A stretch of DNA of 64,000 nucleotides from Pseudomonas vanderleydeniana (GTDB taxonomy: Bacteria > Pseudomonadota > Gammaproteobacteria > Pseudomonadales > Pseudomonadaceae): positions 496,001 to 560,000 of the forward strand of contig NZ_CP077093.1 of assembly GCF_014268755.2 (NCBI RefSeq), written 5' to 3'. The notes under the pieces were generated by a model. It had not been told where the DNA came from. It did not search any database and was given only the letters and a program-made list of their open reading frames with translations. This document shows, one piece after another, positions 56,913 through 64,000 of the stretch. Position numbers and translations under genes: made by a program. The first letter of the stretch is position 1. Each line of letters starts with the position of its first letter.

Positions 56913-59003
56913 TCAGAAACTGTAGGTACCGGTGACGACCAGGTTGCGCGGGGCGCCGGGCTGGATCTGGAAGGCACTGGTGGCCGAGGTGTAGTAGGTG
57001 CGGTCGCTGATGTTGCTCAACGCGGCACGCAGGTCCCAGTCGCGGGTGCGGAACCCGGCCAGTGCATCCCAGGTGCCGTAGCCCGGCAGGACCACGGTGT
57101 TGGCGTTGTCGGCGTAGCGGTCGCCGACCAGCGTCAGGCCGGTTTCGGCATACCAGCCCATTTCCGGTTTCCAGGTCAGGAACAGGCTGCCGTTGCGCTT
57201 GGCGACGTTACCGACGCGCTTGCCCTCGAAGCCGTTGTTGTCCTTGACGATGGTGGCGTCCTGCAGACCGATGCCGCCGCGCAGGTACCAGTTGCCGGTG
57301 ATCCGGCCGGTGCCGGTCAATTCGACGCCGCGTGAGCGCTGCAGGCCGCTGAGCAGGGTGAACCCCGGGTTCTGCGGGTCGCTGGTACGGCGGTTGTAGA
57401 GTTCCAGCTCATACACGGCCAGGGTGGTGCTCAGGTTCTCGCCGAGCCAGTCGCTTTTTACGCCGACTTCCTTTTGCCGGGTCAATTCGGGGCTCAGGTC
57501 GTTGCCGTTGCCGGCGGCATTCGGGGTGATACCGATCAGGCCGCCGCCCACGGGCGAGAAGCTCTTGCTCCAGGATGCGTAGAACGAATGATCCTGCAGC
57601 GGCGTCCAGACCACGCCCAGGCGTGGGCTGGTGCTGTGACTGTCGCGGCCGTCCTTGATGTGGGTCAGGTTGTTGGTGGTCTCGACCTCGAAACGGTCAT
57701 GGCGCAGTCCGGCGAGCAGTTGCCATTGATCGTTCAGGCGCAGTTGGTCCTGCACGTAGAGCGCACGGCTTTCCACTTCGGTGTGGTTGTCGCTGGATAC
57801 CATCATGGCGCCGGTGTGGCTGAGATTGTGGTTTGGTTTGAACAGGTCAAGTGCGGGCACTGCCTGGCCACCACGGTTGGCGGCGAGCGAGGTGTAGAGC
57901 TTCGGATCTCGGCGCTGGCTGCCCAACTCCAGGCCGGTCAGCAGGCGATGCTCGAAGCCGAAGGTGTCGACGCTGCCCTCGGCTTCCAGGTTGCTGAAGA
58001 GGTTGCGGGTGTTGAGGTCCTGTTGCCAGCGCTGGCGCGCGACCTGGCGGGTCGTGGCGTTGTAGCCGGTCAGGTAGGTGTTGTCGAAGTCGCTGTCGAG
58101 CTTGAACATCCCGAGGGTGTGGCGCAGTTGCCAGTTGTCGTTCAGTGCATAGGTGAGCTTCGAGCGCAGCGACTGCGCCTTGTCGTCGATGTAGTCGCGT
58201 GGGTCGCCGTAGCTGGTATCGCGACCGACATCGGCCGGGCGACCGTTGATCCCCGGGATACCGCGATCCGGCGTACGGTTGTAGCGGCTGTATTCGTACT
58301 GCACCAGCCAGTTCAGGTCCGGCGTCAGTTGCCAGCTCATCGACGGTGCGAACAATTGGCGGTTGCCGCTGACGCCGTCGCGGAAGCTGTTGTGGTCCTG
58401 GTTGCCCAGATTCAGGCGCAGGCTGAGGTCCTGCGTGGGATCGACGCTGAGGTCGGTGTAGAGGCTGCGCAGGTCATCGCTGCCGCCCTGCACCTCGACC
58501 GTGGAGCGGCGCCCGAATTGCGGCAGCTTGCTGACCCGATTGACGATCCCGCCCTGGCTGCCACGACCGTAGAGGACTGCGGCGGGGCCCTTGAGTACCT
58601 CGATGCGTTCGATATTGTGCAGGTCGCGAATGTACTGGCTGTCGTCGCGGACACCGTCCAGGTAGAAGTCGTTGCTGGCATCGAAACCGCGGATTCGCAG
58701 GCTGTCGAAACGGGTGTCCGCGCCGCTGCTGACGTTGGGAATGCCGCTCAGTGCCTTGCCCAGGTCGTTGGTTCCGTAGTCGAGTACGTTTGCGGTCTTC
58801 AGCGAGTCGATGGCCTGGGGTACGTAGCGCACCGGCGTGGTGGTGCGGGTCGCGGTGCTGACATCCTTGACACGCGGATCGTCCGGGTCGGCCTCGGCGT
58901 TGATCGTCAACTCCGGCAGGGTGGTCGTGGCTTGGGTGAATCCGGCGGACAGCAGAACGCAAAGCCCGAACGTAGCGGGCGCCAGGCGGTAGGGGGCAGG
59001 CAT
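56913..59003 (-). CDS. TonB-dependent siderophore receptor
   Basis: 696-aa outer-membrane receptor. Signal peptide about 1-25; plug with TINAE-type TonB box region (TLPELTINAEAD) and SLRIRGFDASNDFYLDGVRD; barrel ending VVTGTYSF with terminal Phe. Closest in type to catecholate/hydroxamate receptors such as Fiu/FiuA; ligand not certain. A Fur-like inverted repeat lies upstream. Confidence 0.88.
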   Translation of the reverse strand: MPAPYRLAPATFGLCVLLSAGFTQATTTLPELTINAEADPDDPRVKDVSTATRTTTPVRYVPQAIDSLKTANVLDYGTNDLGKALSGIPNVSSGADTRFDSLRIRGFDASNDFYLDGVRDDSQYIRDLHNIERIEVLKGPAAVLYGRGSQGGIVNRVSKLPQFGRRSTVEVQGGSDDLRSLYTDLSVDPTQDLSLRLNLGNQDHNSFRDGVSGNRQLFAPSMSWQLTPDLNWLVQYEYSRYNRTPDRGIPGINGRPADVGRDTSYGDPRDYIDDKAQSLRSKLTYALNDNWQLRHTLGMFKLDSDFDNTYLTGYNATTRQVARQRWQQDLNTRNLFSNLEAEGSVDTFGFEHRLLTGLELGSQRRDPKLYTSLAANRGGQAVPALDLFKPNHNLSHTGAMMVSSDNHTEVESRALYVQDQLRLNDQWQLLAGLRHDRFEVETTNNLTHIKDGRDSHSTSPRLGVVWTPLQDHSFYASWSKSFSPVGGGLIGITPNAAGNGNDLSPELTRQKEVGVKSDWLGENLSTTLAVYELELYNRRTSDPQNPGFTLLSGLQRSRGVELTGTGRITGNWYLRGGIGLQDATIVKDNNGFEGKRVGNVAKRNGSLFLTWKPEMGWYAETGLTLVGDRYADNANTVVLPGYGTWDALAGFRTRDWDLRAALSNISDRTYYTSATSAFQIQPGAPRNLVVTGTYSF

Positions 59004-59067
59004 GACGGGGATGTATCCGTGAGGGTGTGAGGGGTTGGGAAATGTGCGTGAATGTTATCGAGTATTA

Positions 59068-59084
59068 TTGTTAATTGATAACAA
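59068..59084 (-). promoter_or_regulatory. Fur-like inverted repeat before the siderophore receptor
   Basis: TTGTTA and TAACAA are perfect arms around ATTGA, in an AT-rich stretch 65 bases upstream of the receptor start. The surrounding GATAACAATTACC partly fits the Fur hexamer array (NATWAT), consistent with iron control. The palindrome lies between the receptor and the divergent DsbA-family gene and could affect both. Confidence 0.55.
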
Positions 59085-59253
59085 TTACCAATAACGCGCA
59101 TGCCTGGTATGTATCTAAATATGTCTGATCTGTTACGTGACTGGCATATGACCGGTTCCTGCAACAAACCAGCAGTCATATCGGCGTTTTTCGAACAGTT
59201 GCCCGGCGCTAACCTATCGCTATTGCCTGTTGATCACTTTCCTGGAAATCGCC

Positions 59254-59946
59254 ATGACCGCTCCCGTGACGCTTCACTATATTTACGACCCTCTTTGTGG
59301 TTGGTGCTACGGCGCCAAGCCACTGGTGCAGGCGGCCAGCCAGCTGCTGCCCGTGACCTTGCACGGCGGTGGCATGATGGCCGGCAACAGCCGGCAGTTC
59401 GTCAGTCCGAACCTGCGTGACTACGTCATGCCCCATGACCGGCGCATTGCCGAGTACACCGGCCAGCCGTTCGGCCAGGCCTACTTCGAGGGACTGCTGC
59501 GTGACAGCTCGGCAGTCTTCGATTCCGCCCCGCCGACGAGTGCGGTGCTGGCAGCCGAGGAACTGGCCGGACGCGGGCTTGAACTGCTCGGCAGGTTGCA
59601 GACTGCGCACTACCTGGAGGGGCGGCGCATCGCCGATGTCGATGTGCTGCTGGAACTGGCGAGCGAGCTGGGTCTGGAACCTCAGGCTTTCCAGGCGGCG
59701 TTCGAGCGCAACACCGGCGCGGTGGCGGTCGAGCACTTCAAGAACAGCCGGGTACTGCTGTCGCGCGTTGGCGGGCAGGGATTCCCGACCCTGGTGCTGG
59801 AGCGCGAGGGGCGCTTCAGCCTGGTCGATATCGGTCCCTACCTGGGCAAGCCGGAAGCGTTCGCCCAGTCTCTGCGCGAGTCGGCCGGATTATCCGTGCA
59901 GGGCGGGACGGCACCGTCTTGCGGGCTGGACGGTTGCGCGAGTTGA
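59254..59946 (+). CDS. DsbA-family thiol protein
   Basis: 230-aa cytoplasmic-looking DsbA-family protein (FrnE/2-hydroxychromene isomerase-like), no signal peptide. The redox pair is CGWC in YIYDPLCGWCYG; a cis-Pro is suggested by GGQGFPTLV. Extra Cys near the C-terminus. GGAAA precedes the chosen MTAPVTLH; an ATG 24 bases earlier is less likely. Possibly responds to oxidants or supports iron-related metabolism; inference only. Confidence 0.82.
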   Translation: MTAPVTLHYIYDPLCGWCYGAKPLVQAASQLLPVTLHGGGMMAGNSRQFVSPNLRDYVMPHDRRIAEYTGQPFGQAYFEGLLRDSSAVFDSAPPTSAVLAAEELAGRGLELLGRLQTAHYLEGRRIADVDVLLELASELGLEPQAFQAAFERNTGAVAVEHFKNSRVLLSRVGGQGFPTLVLEREGRFSLVDIGPYLGKPEAFAQSLRESAGLSVQGGTAPSCGLDGCAS

Positions 59947-60122
59947 AACACCCTGGTCGCTCATGCAAAACCGCCGTGCCGCTGGCTGATATGCCTTTTT
60001 TCGAGGTTGGCCAAAAATTCTTGTCTAATTGCCGAGGATTCACGAAATTGACACTTTAGTCGTGTCGCGGATAGGATTCGCGGCACGCCTGTGGCTATAA
60101 GCCATATACCCAAAATAATAAG

Positions 60123-60161
60123 AGGCCCGCTGCATTCACCTGCAGGCGGGCCTTTTTTTTT
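60123..60161 (+). terminator. Intrinsic terminator
   Basis: AGGCCCGC pairs with GCGGGCCT with a GCA-rich inner part and nine T residues after it. It lies 177 bases past the DsbA-family gene, insulating the oprD-family gene at 60236. Confidence 0.88.
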
Positions 60162-60235
60162 CTGCGTGAAAATACCAACACACAGGTTCAGCTCGGGAGC
60201 TGCAGGGCGTTTCATCAAGCTATAAGGAAAACAAC

Positions 60236-61522
60236 ATGTTGAACAAACGGATCGGTCTGCTCGCACTGAGCATTCTCAGCGCTACCCAGGCCATGGCAAG
60301 CGATCAATCGGACGCCAAGGGTTTCGTCGAAGACAGCCACTTGAACGTGCTGCTGCGCAACGCCTACATCAACCGTGACTACAAGGACGGCAACAAGGAC
60401 AAGGCCGAGTGGGGCCAGGCTGCCATCGGTACCTTCAAGTCCGGCTTCACCCAGGGCACCGTCGGTGTCGGCGTCGACGCATTCGGCCTGTACGGCGTGC
60501 GTCTGGACGGTGGCAAGGGCACGACCGGTGCCCAGGGCATCGACTTCTTCGCCAGGGACAACAACGGCGACCCGGCCCGTGATATCGCCAAGGCCGGTGC
60601 CGCGGTGAAGTTCCGTCTGTCCAACACTGTACTGACCTACGGCGACCAGATGCCGGTCCTGCCGGTACTGAGCTACGACAACGGCCGCCTGCTGCCGGAA
60701 AGCTACACCGGTACCCTGATCACCTCCAAGGAGATCAAGGGCCTGCAACTGGACGCCGGTCACTTCACTGAAGAGTCGCGCAAGAGCGATGAAGGCCGTG
60801 ACAGCGGTGGTCTGAAGAGCATCAACGTGCTGGGCGGCAGCTACCAGTTCACCGACAACTTCAAGGCGGCCCTCTACGCCTCCGACGTCGAAGACGTGCT
60901 GAAGAAGCAGTACGTGAACCTGAACTACGTGTTCCCGATTGCCCAGGACCAGTCCCTGACCCTGGACTTCAACGGCTACCGCACCAAGCTGGACAAGGAC
61001 TACGCGGCTGATCACGACGCCGACGGCCGTGACAACAAGATCTGGAGCCTGGCGGCCACCTACGCCCTGGGTGCCCACTCCTTCACCGTCGCGCACCAGC
61101 GCAGCACCGGCGACAGCCTCCTGGGCTACCCGTACGGTGGCTACCAGCGTGGCCAGGGGCGCGTGGGTGATGGCGGCAACTCCATCTACCTGGCCAACTC
61201 CTACTGGTCCGACTTCAACGCCGCGGACGAGCGCTCCTGGCAGCTGGGCTATGGCCTGGACTTCAGCACCTTCGGTGTACCGGGCCTGAGCTACAACTTC
61301 GCCTACGTCCGTGGTGACAACATCACCACCTCCACCAGCACCGGTGGCAACGAGCGCGAGATCTTCAACCAGGTCAAGTACGTGGTCCAGAGCGGCCCGG
61401 CCAAGGACCTGAGCGTGAAAGTACGCAGCTCGATCCTGCGCGTGTCGCAGAAGTCCAGCGAGTACAACGTCGGCGGCAACGAAGTCCGTGTATTCGTCGA
61501 CTACCCGATCAACGTGTTCTGA
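60236..61522 (+). CDS. OprD-family outer-membrane porin
   Basis: 428-aa porin, second OprD-family member in the window. Signal peptide to about residue 21 (TQAMA/SDQSDAKGFVEDS). Hallmarks: HLNVLLRNAYINRDYKDG, NTVLTYGDQMPVLPVL, NYNFAYVRGDNI-like strand, C-terminal VFVDYPINVF ending in Phe. Shares overall plan with the 1133-2479 porin but is distinct. Substrate unknown. Confidence 0.9.
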   Translation: MLNKRIGLLALSILSATQAMASDQSDAKGFVEDSHLNVLLRNAYINRDYKDGNKDKAEWGQAAIGTFKSGFTQGTVGVGVDAFGLYGVRLDGGKGTTGAQGIDFFARDNNGDPARDIAKAGAAVKFRLSNTVLTYGDQMPVLPVLSYDNGRLLPESYTGTLITSKEIKGLQLDAGHFTEESRKSDEGRDSGGLKSINVLGGSYQFTDNFKAALYASDVEDVLKKQYVNLNYVFPIAQDQSLTLDFNGYRTKLDKDYAADHDADGRDNKIWSLAATYALGAHSFTVAHQRSTGDSLLGYPYGGYQRGQGRVGDGGNSIYLANSYWSDFNAADERSWQLGYGLDFSTFGVPGLSYNFAYVRGDNITTSTSTGGNEREIFNQVKYVVQSGPAKDLSVKVRSSILRVSQKSSEYNVGGNEVRVFVDYPINVF

Positions 61523-61563
61523 TCGACGCGACAATGTTGTAGCGACCTGATCCCAGGTTGAAC

Positions 61564-61593
61564 AAACGCCCCGACTGGTTCGGGGCGTTTTTG
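61564..61593 (+). terminator. Intrinsic terminator of the second porin gene
   Basis: AACGCCCCGA pairs with TTCGGGGCGTT around CTGG, followed by five T residues; 41 bases past the stop. Confidence 0.92.
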
Positions 61594-61663
61594 TTTGTGC
61601 CGGTTGCGGGTAATCTGTGGGGCTTGTGAGTGGATGCTTCCCCAGGATTGAGAGCCGGGCGCC

Positions 61664-62596
61664 ATGACCGTCAGAACCTTTATCGCCCGTCGCCGCTGGC
61701 TGTCCCTGGGATTGCTGGCGCTGTTCCTTGCTGTTGGCCTGCCCTACGGTTGTTCCCGGCTGGCCTACAAGGAGCGCGAACTGCTGTTCAATATCCAGCC
61801 GGGCACCGCGGGCTGGTTCAACGGCCTGCCGGGCGGGGTGCGGGAAATGCAGATCCCGGTCAGCGACGGCCTGGCCGGCAGTGACTACCTGCATGCCTGG
61901 TGGTGGCCATCGAGCCGCGCCGATGCGCCCACCATTCTCTACCTGCACGGTACCCGCTGGAACCTGACGGCACAGGTTGGGCGGATCACCCAACTGCGTG
62001 AACTGGGGTTCTCGGTGCTGGCCATCGACTATCGCGGCTTCGGCGACAGCCCCGGTGGGCTACCGTCCGAGCGCAGCGTCTACCAGGACGCCGGCAATGC
62101 CTGGAAGCGCCTGGTGCAACTGCAGCCGGATGCCCGCAAACGCTACATCTATGGTCATTCCCTGGGCGGTGCGGTGGCGGTGGACCTGGCCGGTCGCCTG
62201 GCCGCCGACAAGCAGTCGCCCAAGGCTGCCGGGCTGATCATCGAGTCGACCTTCACCGACCTGGGCGACGCGGCCCGGGCCGCGATTCCAACCTCGTTGC
62301 CGGTGCGCTGGATCCTCTCGGAGAAATTCGACTCCATCGACAAGATCAGCCAGATCGGCATTCCCGTACTGATCGTCCACGGTACCGACGACCCCTACGT
62401 TCCGTCGCGCTTCAGCAAGACGCTATATGAAGCTGCCGCGCAGCCCAAGCACCTGCTGCTGATCAAGGGCGGCAACCATATCAACAGCATGATTCTCGGC
62501 AGCCGCGAATACGCCAAGGCGTTGCGCCAGGCCTTTGCCGGTTTTCCTTCGACGGCAGTCAGTGATCTCGCAGGGAAAAGCACGGTTGATCGTTAA
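61664..62596 (+). CDS. Membrane-anchored alpha/beta hydrolase
   Basis: 310-aa hydrolase. One N-terminal hydrophobic segment (about 12-32) ends near a Cys (PYGCSRL), so it may be a signal or lipoprotein-like anchor. Catalytic pattern: ILYLHGTRWN, nucleophile in YGHSLGGAV, Asp in HGTDDPYVP, His in GGNHIN. YxxxxFxG-type substrate is unknown; peptidase or esterase both possible. Confidence 0.83.
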   Translation: MTVRTFIARRRWLSLGLLALFLAVGLPYGCSRLAYKERELLFNIQPGTAGWFNGLPGGVREMQIPVSDGLAGSDYLHAWWWPSSRADAPTILYLHGTRWNLTAQVGRITQLRELGFSVLAIDYRGFGDSPGGLPSERSVYQDAGNAWKRLVQLQPDARKRYIYGHSLGGAVAVDLAGRLAADKQSPKAAGLIIESTFTDLGDAARAAIPTSLPVRWILSEKFDSIDKISQIGIPVLIVHGTDDPYVPSRFSKTLYEAAAQPKHLLLIKGGNHINSMILGSREYAKALRQAFAGFPSTAVSDLAGKSTVDR

Positions 62597-62714
62597 GGCA
62601 GGGTCTGCTTGTGGGAATCCCCTCTGGGCAGAAACGGTAATATTTGCGGCCTTGCAATATGTATAAATATGCCAATAATCATAATTATGTTTTTTTGCAT
62701 AAATTGACATATTC

Positions 62715-63833
62715 ATGACGCCTGATCGCCTTTACTTTCCGCGCGCGGCTCTTGCCCAGCAGATATTGATGGGTTTCGAGAACCAGCTTCAGCAGGCCAC
62801 GACCCTGTTTGCGCCACGTCGCAAGGGTAAGACACAGTTCCTGCTGAGAGATCTTGCGCCGATGGCGGAGTCGCAGGGCTTTGTGGTCGCCTATGCGGAT
62901 CTGTGGTCCAACAAGGAAGACCCTGAACGCGTGATCTGTGCCGCCCTCGCCAAGGCGCTGCATGAGACCAGCCTGCTGACCCGGATTGAAACCTGGTGGG
63001 CCAGGCCGAAGCGCTCCCTCAAGGGCGTGAAGGTCGGCTTGGGGATGGACTCCGCTTCTGCCGAAGCCGAACTGAACGAGGCCGGGATTCCCTCGATTCA
63101 TGAGTTGTTCGAGCGCTTCAGGATGGCGGGCAAGGGTAAGGCGTTGCTGATCGTCGATGAGGTGCAGCATTTGGCCACGCGCCCGGCGTTCGAGAACTTC
63201 ACCGCCATGCTTCGGTCCCTGCTTACGACTAGCCAGGGGAGCGTTTTTGCAGTGTTTACCGGCTCATCCCAGGATGGTCTGACGAGCATGTTCCGGCGCA
63301 GCAAGGCACCGTTCTATCAGTTTGGTTCGCAATTGAGTTTCCCTGATCTGGGGCGGGAGTTCTCGGAGCATTTCGGTCGGCTCTATCGGGAAACGACGGG
63401 TTTGCAGTGGGAAGTGGAGCAAGCTTATCGCCTGTACGTAGCCCGAGGCATGACACCCCACTACCTGCGTACCTTGTTCACGATCAGCTTGACTCAACTC
63501 ATATCCGTCAAGGAAGCCGACAAGATTGTTTGGGCAGGGATGGTGGATGAAGGGCAATTCACCACTTTGCTGCAAGAGCTACCACCTCTGGATCAATTGT
63601 TGCTCAGGGGGATTGTCGCCGGATCATCGCTGTATGCCGATGAATACCGACGCTCCTTGGCCGATGAGTTACCGAGCGGCCAAGTGCCTAGCACCCAACA
63701 AGTTCAGGCTGGGTTGGAGCGCCTGCGCAAACGGGGTCTGGTCGCCAACCTTGGGCATGGCCGATGGGCTGTCGAGGAGCAGGCTTTGGAGAGTTTTCTG
63801 CGTGGGCTTTATAGCGGACTGGAAGCGGATTGA
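62715..63833 (+). CDS. Orphan AAA/ORC-like ATPase
   Basis: 372-aa ATPase. Walker A is unusual (APRRKGKT, residues 33-40, first Gly replaced by Ala); Walker B is LLIVDEVQHL; the C-terminal part (about 270-372) looks like a winged helix (VQAGLERLRKRGLVANLGHG). Resembles archaeal ATPase / ORC1-like nucleotide-binding proteins found in scattered bacteria. Stand-alone, with an AT-rich promoter and weaker GC bias than neighbours, which suggests horizontal origin. Function unknown; DNA or defense-related roles are possible. Confidence 0.78.
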   Translation: MTPDRLYFPRAALAQQILMGFENQLQQATTLFAPRRKGKTQFLLRDLAPMAESQGFVVAYADLWSNKEDPERVICAALAKALHETSLLTRIETWWARPKRSLKGVKVGLGMDSASAEAELNEAGIPSIHELFERFRMAGKGKALLIVDEVQHLATRPAFENFTAMLRSLLTTSQGSVFAVFTGSSQDGLTSMFRRSKAPFYQFGSQLSFPDLGREFSEHFGRLYRETTGLQWEVEQAYRLYVARGMTPHYLRTLFTISLTQLISVKEADKIVWAGMVDEGQFTTLLQELPPLDQLLLRGIVAGSSLYADEYRRSLADELPSGQVPSTQQVQAGLERLRKRGLVANLGHGRWAVEEQALESFLRGLYSGLEAD

Positions 63834-63905
63834 TCGAGGAGCCGGCAGATCATTAACCCAGGGGCAGCCTACGATATGATCCATGGGTGCCCCTTTGTTC
63901 AATCT

Positions 63906-64000
63906 TCAGCGTAGCCCGTACGAGTAAACCCCCAGATCACGGCTGTTGTACCAGTTGCCCTTGGCCCAGAACACCCGGTCCTGTGCTTCCTGGAAGCCGA
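63906..64000 (-). CDS. 3' end of an unidentified gene (runs past window edge)
   Basis: Reading leftward from the edge gives an open frame ending GNWYNSRDLGVYSYGLR and a TGA stop. 31 codons are visible, the rest lies outside the window. The sequence has aromatic-rich coding character but I cannot assign a family. Its strand is opposite to the ATPase gene; no terminator is seen between them. Confidence 0.6.
   Translation of the reverse strand, partial: GFQEAQDRVFWAKGNWYNSRDLGVYSYGLR

Noticed and set aside
57474..59030. 518-codon frame opposite the siderophore receptor
   Set aside because: Mirror of the receptor, which has complete plug and barrel features.

Overview
This GC-rich window, with long tight operons, OprD porins, SpuA-H polyamine genes and dispersed REP palindromes, looks like a chromosome segment of a Pseudomonas of the fluorescens/putida type. 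Nearly all of it is ordinary chromosomal coding sequence. I saw no insertion sequence, prophage, tRNA, rRNA or CRISPR array.

Layout. 1-6.7 kb: sulfur-starvation block, with the 1-Cys peroxiredoxin LsfA, an OprD-family porin and tauABCD for taurine uptake and desulfonation. 6.8-18.5 kb: polyamine block, with a TetR regulator, then spuI diverging from spuABCDEFGH (gamma-glutamyl polyamine catabolism plus a putrescine/spermidine ABC transporter). 18.5-22.3 kb: two small modules, each an enzyme-like gene diverging from an AraC-type regulator and separated by REP pairs (HD-domain hydrolase/GlxA type; AhpD-like/AraC). 22.3-26.9 kb: an Ntn-hydrolase acylase of HacB type, a thioredoxin-like DUF6436-type protein, an alpha/beta hydrolase and a 4HBT thioesterase. 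26.8-36.0 kb: a minus-strand chemosensory operon (two receptors, cheY, a STAS protein, cheA, cheW, cheR, cheD, cheB) ending with a NarL-type response regulator. 36.4-38.1 kb: small envelope genes.

38.4-44.8 kb: a YdeP/FdhF-like molybdopterin oxidoreductase with FdhD, a LysR regulator, the nucleotidase YrfG, and nudE-cysQ. 44.9-52.1 kb: thioesterase, DctD/DctB-type two-component pair and rmlBACD (dTDP-L-rhamnose). 52.2-56.4 kb: a 970-residue fusion of an aminoglycoside-phosphotransferase-like kinase, a degenerate M23-like beta domain and a class-III PLP enzyme, followed by agmatine deiminase aguA. 56.6-61.5 kb: a 66-aa protein, a TonB siderophore receptor with a Fur-like site, a DsbA-family protein and a second OprD porin. 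61.6-64 kb: a membrane-anchored alpha/beta hydrolase, an orphan AAA/ORC-like ATPase with an AT-rich promoter, and the 3' end of an unidentified gene.

The metabolic theme is nitrogen and sulfur scavenging: taurine to sulfite, agmatine to N-carbamoylputrescine, and putrescine/spermidine through the gamma-glutamyl route. Least familiar elements: the three-part kinase/PLP fusion beside aguA with twin palindromes before aguA, the STAS-containing chemosensory operon with an atypical terminal response regulator, the 24-residue membrane peptide, and the orphan ATPase. All functions are assigned by reading motifs and context; no database search was run.
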